From positions 1 through 64,000 of the forward strand of contig DAIOCL010000002.1 of the NCBI GenBank assembly GCA_036747335.1: DNA of 64,000 nt, written 5' to 3'. Positions within the stretch are counted from its first letter, which is position 1. Each line of letters begins with the position of its first letter. A model generated the notes under the pieces. It was given only the letters and a program-made list of their open reading frames with translations, did not search any database and was not told where the DNA came from. Source of the stretch: UBA4660 sp002405435. GTDB taxonomy: Bacteria; Bacteroidota; Bacteroidia; Flavobacteriales_D; Sanyastnellaceae. The position numbers and the translations under genes were made by a program. Below are positions 59,579 to 64,000 of this stretch, piece by piece.

Positions 59579-60031
59579 TCACCGGCCGGTATCGGGGGAT
59601 GATGATTTTTTCGTGCCATAAAAATTCAGCGAATGGTGCTGAATATCAATGCCAAAAATCTCCTCAAGGGTAGATTTGATGTTCTGAATGCGCGGATCAC
59701 AAAATTCCAGCTCCTCCCCGGTATCGGTAAGTATAATATGGTCGGGCTGCTGGTTGTGGTACGCGTTTTCAAAGTGTGCTGAATGGTTGCCGAACTGGTG
59801 GCGCCGCACGAGGTTGCAATCGATCAGCAGCTCAATGGTGTTGTAGAGCGTGGCACGGGAAACCCTGTATTTCTTGTTTTTCATCCGCACATACAGCGAC
59901 TCGATGTCAAAGTGCCCGGGGTATTCGTAGATCTCCTTTAAAATGGTATAGCGCTCAGGTGTCTTCCGGTGTTTATGTCTCACCAGATAACCCGTGAAGA
60001 TATCCATGACTGATTCCTGTACCGATTTCAT
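59579..60031 (-). CDS. fur: Fur-family metal-responsive transcriptional regulator
   Basis: This 150-residue winged-helix regulator of iron or other metal uptake has the DNA-binding block KTPERYTILKEIYEYPGHFDIESLYVRMK (key parts: RKTPERY, HFDIESLY) and SRATLYNTIELLIDCNLV. Metal-site residues are visible in HQPDHIILTDTGEELEFCD-like sequence, but the CxxC pairs of classic Fur are missing (see findings). ATG 60031 starts MKSVQE; the TTG at 60040 lies inside the -7 box. A -7 box is 6 nt before the ATG. Confidence 0.9.
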   Translation of the reverse strand: MKSVQESVMDIFTGYLVRHKHRKTPERYTILKEIYEYPGHFDIESLYVRMKNKKYRVSRATLYNTIELLIDCNLVRRHQFGNHSAHFENAYHNQQPDHIILTDTGEELEFCDPRIQNIKSTLEEIFGIDIQHHSLNFYGTKKSSSPDTGR

Positions 60032-60037
60032 GCGAAG

Positions 60038-60045
60038 CAAAGTTA
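60038..60045 (-). promoter_or_regulatory. -7 box 6 nt before fur
   Basis: Reads TAACTTTG (exact consensus) on the minus strand, 6 nt before the ATG at 60031. Confidence 0.6.
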
Positions 60046-60053
60046 CATTTCAC

Positions 60054-62273
60054 TCAGGCAAACTCACTCTCCACCCTGTCCACGGTCAAGACGCCCTCAA
60101 TAGCCTTGAGTTTTTCCATTAGGCTGTTGAGGTGCGCCGTATCGTGAACCAATACGATCACCCGGCCCTGAAAGATGCCGTCGTTGGCCTCAAATGAAAT
60201 AGCGCGCATATTGACATTCATGTCCGTCGAGATAATGTTGGTAATGTTTTGCACAATCCCTACATCATCAATACCCGAAAACTTCAGCCCAACTTCAAAC
60301 TGTACCAGCTCGCGGTTGCTCCACCGTGCCTTGATTACCCGGTAGGCGTATTTGCTCATCATCTCCTGCGCATTCGGGCAGTTGAACCGGTGTATGCGTA
60401 TTCCCTCATCGACTGTTATAAAACCAAAGACCTCATCGCCCGGTATAGGGTTACAGCAGGGTGCGAGGGTATATTCCATCTTCTGCCGTTCGTCGCCGAT
60501 CAGCAGGGTGTCGCCCTTGGCCTGTGCCGCCGGCCTTGCCACCGCCTTTTTGGAAGGCTCCGGCTCTTCCTTCCTTTCAAAACGAATCTTGTTGCCCTCT
60601 ATAAAATAGCCACGCAGTTTGGTGAGATCAATGCGACCGCGTGCAATCCGGTAATACAGCTCGAGGGCTGACTCGGTATCAAAATGGCGTACCATCTCGT
60701 CAATGTTGACGCTCAGCCAGCCAATCTTAAGACCGCTGAATTTGCGGCGCAGCATCTCCTTGCCTTCTTCGCCAATCTGTTTCTTTTCTTCCTTCAGCGC
60801 ATCGCGGATTTTATGACGCGCACTCGCCGTTACCACAATGCTCAGCCAGTCTTCTTTTGGCCGCTGTTTTTTTGAAGTGAGTATCTCCACCTGGTCTCCG
60901 CTGCGCAACTCATGCGAAAGCGGCACCAACTTCTGGTTGACCTTGGCACCAATACACTGATGCCCTATCTGCGAATGGATGTGAAAAGCAAAATCCAGCG
61001 AGGTCGCTCCTTTCGGCAAGGTCTTGAGGTCGCCGTTGGGCGTAAACACATAGATCTCCTCGCTGAAAAGGGAGAGCTTGAAGTTGTCGATGAATTCGAT
61101 GGCGTTGTCGCCCGGATTTTCCAGTACCTCCCTAACCTGCAGCAGCCAGCGGTCCAGTTTACTCTCCGGCGTTTCCGGCGCGTCTTTGTATTTCCAATGG
61201 GCCGCATAGCCCTTTTCGGCCAGGTCATCCATGCGGCGAGAACGAATCTGCACCTCTACCCATTTACCCGTAGGCGACATAACGGTGGTGTGCAGCGACT
61301 CATAGCCGTTTGCTTTGGGAATGGATATCCAATCGCGCAGCCGCTCCGGAGAAGGTTGGTAAAAATCCGTAACCACCGAGTACACACGCCAGCAGTCGGC
61401 TTTTTCCGTCTCTGCCGGACTGTCGAGAATAATCCGAATGGCAAACACATCATAAATCTCTTCAAAAGAAACGCCTTTCTTATGAATCTTATTCCAGATG
61501 GAATAGATGCTCTTCGTGCGGCCGCGGACCTCATACCTGAACCCCTGCTTGTCGAGCTCTCGCTGGATAGGCAACGTAAACTGGTTAATAAACCGCGTAC
61601 GCACAGCCTGTGTTTTCTGCAGGCGGTTCACAATGTCCTGATACGCCTCCGGTTCCTGCGACTTCAGGGAGAGGTCTTCCAATTCGGTTTTGACGTTGTA
61701 GAGCCCGAGCCGGTGCGCCAGCGGGGCATACATAAACTGCGTTTCGCTTGCAATTTTGAGCTGCTTTTCACGCGTCATGTGGTCGAGCGTGCGCATATTG
61801 TGCAGCCGGTCTGCCATCTTAATCAGTATGACACGCACGTCGTCGCTCATGGTGAGCAGCATCTTGCGGAAGTTCTCCGCCTGGTCACTTGAGTTGCTGT
61901 AATCGGAAAAACCGGAGATTTTGGTGAGCCCGTCGATGATGACACGTTCGCGCTTGCCAAACAGGTTTTCGATGTCTTCCAACGTGATGTAGGTGTCTTC
62001 TACCGTATCGTGCAGGAGTGCGCAGACAATGGCCACTGTGTCAAGACCGAGTTCTTCCGCGGCAATTTTGGCCACCGCGAGCGGATGGTAGATGTACGGC
62101 TCACCACTTTTCCGCCGCATGTCTTTGTGCGCGTCAACCGCTACCTCAAAGGCCTTGCGAATGCGCGCGCGGTCAGTGCGCGATTTGGAGCGGTGGCAAA
62201 CCCTCAGCAGCCCCCTGTACCGGCGCAGAATCTCCCGTTTCTCCTCTTCCAGTTCTTTTGTTGACCGCGGCAT
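60054..62273 (-). CDS. Bifunctional (p)ppGpp synthetase/hydrolase (RelA/SpoT)
   Basis: This 739-residue Rel protein controls the stringent response by making and removing (p)ppGpp. The N-terminal HD hydrolase domain carries HDTVEDTYITLEDIENLFG; the synthetase domain follows, and TGS (IYVFTPNGDLKTLPKGATSLDFAFHIH, key part FTPNGDLKTLPKGATSLDFAFH) and ACT domains form the C-terminus. Both catalytic halves look intact. The ATG at 62273 (MPRSTKELEEEK) is preferred because a -7 box lies 4 nt upstream; the longer frame to 62309 crosses that box. Confidence 0.95.
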   Translation of the reverse strand: MPRSTKELEEEKREILRRYRGLLRVCHRSKSRTDRARIRKAFEVAVDAHKDMRRKSGEPYIYHPLAVAKIAAEELGLDTVAIVCALLHDTVEDTYITLEDIENLFGKRERVIIDGLTKISGFSDYSNSSDQAENFRKMLLTMSDDVRVILIKMADRLHNMRTLDHMTREKQLKIASETQFMYAPLAHRLGLYNVKTELEDLSLKSQEPEAYQDIVNRLQKTQAVRTRFINQFTLPIQRELDKQGFRYEVRGRTKSIYSIWNKIHKKGVSFEEIYDVFAIRIILDSPAETEKADCWRVYSVVTDFYQPSPERLRDWISIPKANGYESLHTTVMSPTGKWVEVQIRSRRMDDLAEKGYAAHWKYKDAPETPESKLDRWLLQVREVLENPGDNAIEFIDNFKLSLFSEEIYVFTPNGDLKTLPKGATSLDFAFHIHSQIGHQCIGAKVNQKLVPLSHELRSGDQVEILTSKKQRPKEDWLSIVVTASARHKIRDALKEEKKQIGEEGKEMLRRKFSGLKIGWLSVNIDEMVRHFDTESALELYYRIARGRIDLTKLRGYFIEGNKIRFERKEEPEPSKKAVARPAAQAKGDTLLIGDERQKMEYTLAPCCNPIPGDEVFGFITVDEGIRIHRFNCPNAQEMMSKYAYRVIKARWSNRELVQFEVGLKFSGIDDVGIVQNITNIISTDMNVNMRAISFEANDGIFQGRVIVLVHDTAHLNSLMEKLKAIEGVLTVDRVESEFA

Positions 62274-62277
62274 GGTG

Positions 62278-62285
62278 CGAAGGTA
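62278..62285 (-). promoter_or_regulatory. -7 box 4 nt before the RelA/SpoT gene
   Basis: Reads TACCTTCG on the minus strand, ending 4 nt before the ATG at 62273. Confidence 0.6.
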
Positions 62286-62341
62286 CAGCCATACTATCAG
62301 ACTTGCCACTTTTCAGCCGAGGATGCCTGCGAAGGCCGCCC

Positions 62342-63622
62342 TCAGGGGACGGCGGGCAACACAACCGCTGAACAGCGGCCGAAGCCGATGCGCACACCGC
62401 CGGCCGCGGCATAACCGGTGAGGGTCACCTCATCTCCGTCATTAATGAAGGTGCGGGTGCTCTCGTCATTCAGCCGCACAGGACGGGTGCCTTTCCAGGC
62501 AATCTCGAGCATCGAACCGAACGCGCCCACTTCCGGACCACTGATGGTGCCACTGGCCAAGACGTCTCCGCATCGGATGTTGCATCCGTTTACCGTATGG
62601 TGGGCCAGTTGCTGGGCCATATTCCAGTAGAGGTGGCGGGTATTGCTCAGGCATACCCGGTTGGGGTTTCCCCCCGGTGGGGTAATGAGAACCTCCAGTT
62701 GGATGTCGAAGTGATGGTCTCCCGAATACTGCAGGTAAGGCAACACTGCAGGATCCTGAACGGGACCCGGCACCCGGAAGGGCTCAAGCGCGTCGAGGGA
62801 TACCACCCAGGGCGACATCGTGCTGGCAAAGTTTTTTCCAAGGAAAGGCCCCAGGGGAACATATTCCCAGCGTTGTATGTCGCGGGCACTCCAGTCGTTG
62901 AAGAGCACCATGCCGAAAATTTTGTCAGATGCCTCGGCCGTGGTAATCCGCTCACCCAGCGGCTTGCCTTCAAAAGTGATAAAGGCTGTTTCCAGCTCAA
63001 AATCGAGCTGGCGCGTCGGTCCGTACTCCGGCGCAGTATCGTCGCGCTGGTTGAGCTGTCCGCAAGGCCTCCTGACCGGTGTGCCGCTCACGACGATACT
63101 CGAAGACCGCCCGTGGTAGCCGATGGGCATATGTTTCCAGTTGGGCAGGAGGGCCTTGTCGGGATCGCGAAACATCTTACCCACGTTGCGCGCGTGGTCT
63201 TCGCTGGAATAAAAATCAGTGTAGTCTCCAGGCCTGACCGGCAACAGCATCTGCACCTCGTCTTGCCTGAACAAGACCTGGCGCACATGGTGCTCTTTCT
63301 CACGCAGGTCGGGCATATCGCTGCGCAACAGTTTCGATATGCGGTTTCGCAATTCACGCATGCCCTTTTTTCCGTGGCGCATAATGTGGTTGAGCGAATC
63401 GCTAACCGTGTCTTCTATGGTAATGGGCAGATTTTCGAGATAACCCATGACGTGCAGCGCTTTCAGATCAATCAGTTTGTCGCCGATAGCACAACAGACA
63501 TGGGGAAACTGGCTTTCTGTCCTGAAGATTCCGAACGGCAGGTTCTGAATGGGGAAATCGCTTCCCGGCGGCACTTCCACCCACGATTTCAGGGCGGGGT
63601 CATTGGCTTTTATCTCACTCAT
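62342..63622 (-). CDS. fahA: Fumarylacetoacetase
   Basis: This enzyme performs the last step of tyrosine breakdown, splitting fumarylacetoacetate into fumarate and acetoacetate. The 426-residue protein has metal-binding and active-site patterns DYTDFYSSEDHARNVGKMFR, LPIGYHGRSSSI-like sequence (MPIGYHGRSSSIVVSG), the GMVLFNDWSARDIQRWEY block and ASGTISGPE. It is full length for the family. Other tyrosine-degradation genes are not in this window. A -7 box lies 23 nt upstream of the ATG. Confidence 0.96.
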   Translation of the reverse strand: MSEIKANDPALKSWVEVPPGSDFPIQNLPFGIFRTESQFPHVCCAIGDKLIDLKALHVMGYLENLPITIEDTVSDSLNHIMRHGKKGMRELRNRISKLLRSDMPDLREKEHHVRQVLFRQDEVQMLLPVRPGDYTDFYSSEDHARNVGKMFRDPDKALLPNWKHMPIGYHGRSSSIVVSGTPVRRPCGQLNQRDDTAPEYGPTRQLDFELETAFITFEGKPLGERITTAEASDKIFGMVLFNDWSARDIQRWEYVPLGPFLGKNFASTMSPWVVSLDALEPFRVPGPVQDPAVLPYLQYSGDHHFDIQLEVLITPPGGNPNRVCLSNTRHLYWNMAQQLAHHTVNGCNIRCGDVLASGTISGPEVGAFGSMLEIAWKGTRPVRLNDESTRTFINDGDEVTLTGYAAAGGVRIGFGRCSAVVLPAVP

Positions 63623-63645
63623 GGCGGCAAAAAGACATTAGACGG

Positions 63646-63653
63646 CGAAGTTA
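63646..63653 (-). promoter_or_regulatory. -7 box for fahA
   Basis: Reads TAACTTCG on the minus strand, 23 nt before the ATG at 63622. Confidence 0.5.
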
Positions 63654-63710
63654 GGCAATCCTTCGCCGGACAGCCCGCAACGGCCGGCGTGCCGCTTGTC
63701 GACATTGCCC

Positions 63711-63718
63711 CATCTTTG
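63711..63718 (+). promoter_or_regulatory. Probable -7 box for the last gene
   Basis: Reads CATCTTTG, one mismatch from the consensus, 5 nt before the ATG at 63724. It is divergent to the fahA box. Confidence 0.35.
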
Positions 63719-63723
63719 TCAGC

Positions 63724-64000
63724 ATGGACTTTCGACAGGCCCTGCTCCGCAAAACTGCCGCAATCTTGCTGGCAGGCGCACTCGGCCTGCATTTTCTGCT
63801 GACCGGGTATTTCAGCTTTACTGTCTACCCGCGCCAGGGTGCTCTGGGTGCGGCCAGTGAGTACTACACCGTGCCGGCCTTCTACCAGAACTGGCTGCTG
63901 TTTGCCCCCGACCTGCCGGCCTACGACGCCCAGCTCGAGTGCCGCACCGCACAGGCAGGCAACTGGGGCCCATGGTCCGATACGGGGCAGGGAACATTTC
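63724..64000 (+). CDS. Membrane-anchored DUF5819-like protein (3' end outside the window)
   Basis: The frame is open to the end of the window (92 codons). The N-terminus has a basic start (MDFRQALLRKTA) and one membrane segment (ILLAGALGLHFLLTGYF). It continues YYTVPAFYQNWLLFAPDLPAYDA, which resembles the QNWxLFAP signature of DUF5819 membrane proteins. The function is unknown. The start is supported by a -7-like box 5 nt upstream. The gene is incomplete, so length and C-terminal domains cannot be judged. Confidence 0.6.
   Translation, partial: MDFRQALLRKTAAILLAGALGLHFLLTGYFSFTVYPRQGALGAASEYYTVPAFYQNWLLFAPDLPAYDAQLECRTAQAGNWGPWSDTGQGTF

Noticed and set aside
60912..61892. Plus-strand open frame (326 codons) inside the RelA/SpoT gene
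   Set aside because: The reverse strand encodes all Rel domains; this frame is a GC-driven shadow.

Overview
The window looks like chromosome of a GC-rich member of the Bacteroidota (Flavobacteriia-like). The evidence is type IX secretion (T9SS) cargo with gliding-motility-type C-terminal domains, a PorP/SprF protein, several Bacteroidota-restricted families (DUF3109, DUF4292, DUF4421, DUF5686, DUF6089, OstA-like), ECF sigma/anti-sigma pairs, and repeated TAnnTTTG-type -7 promoter boxes with almost no Shine-Dalgarno sequences. I see no rRNA, tRNA, CRISPR array, insertion sequence, phage gene or plasmid origin. It reads as ordinary chromosome in which housekeeping genes alternate with cell-surface genes.

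Layout. 1-1423: the 3' part of a TolC-like outer-membrane lipoprotein of an efflux system. 1454-6750 (minus): TonB-domain protein, secreted GH31 glycosidase, DUF4421-like barrel and DUF6544-like membrane protein. 6960-9398 (minus): a short protein with a carboxypeptidase-like domain and a TonB plug but no barrel, then an ECF sigma factor and a TPR-bearing putative anti-sigma factor. 9494-15766 (minus): a tight envelope operon of crotonase, dUTPase, sugar nucleotidyltransferase, TPR lipoprotein, DUF4292 lipoprotein and a degenerate LytM (EnvC-like) protein. 15835-19536 (plus): DUF5686 receptor-like protein, DUF3109 and MiaE. 19575-22859 (minus): Asp-box propeller, cyclase-family protein and HemW. 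22950-29180 (plus): lipoprotein, TerC, biotin carrier, T9SS cargo plus PorP/SprF, MmcQ, a Bacteroidota hypothetical and RsmI. 29200-36019 (minus): RadA, a 1208-residue nidogen-like T9SS adhesin, and an ECF sigma factor with a transmembrane partner that itself carries a gliding-type C-terminal domain. 36497-43956: LepA, RlmN, DUF6089 barrel, nitronate-monooxygenase-like enzyme and a third T9SS-type cargo protein. 43980-52119: RuvC, a GT2 glycosyltransferase, a DppC-like permease, GDP-fucose synthase, two Wzi/RemB-like barrels and a WecA-like glycosyltransferase. 52131-64000: DUF4956 plus VTC polymerase, cytidine deaminase, PdhA and PdhC, OstA-like protein, PurA, Fur, RelA/SpoT, fumarylacetoacetase and a truncated last gene.

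How the genes work together. Three T9SS-type cargo proteins, a PorP/SprF protein and a membrane protein carrying the same C-terminal domain type point to an active surface-display system, possibly with its own sigma control at 34.4-36.0 kb. The fucose, WecA-like and Wzi/RemB-like block suggests surface polysaccharide made and handled at the outer membrane. Twenty-one promoters show an exact TAnnTTTG or TAnnTTCG box close to the start codon. In five genes the box lies exactly 4 nt before the start, which implies leaderless mRNAs. I used these boxes to correct several start sites. No clearly new defence or mobile system is visible. The most unusual items are the sigma/anti-sigma gene carrying a gliding-type domain, the barrel-less plug next to the other sigma/anti-sigma pair, and the leaderless promoter pattern.
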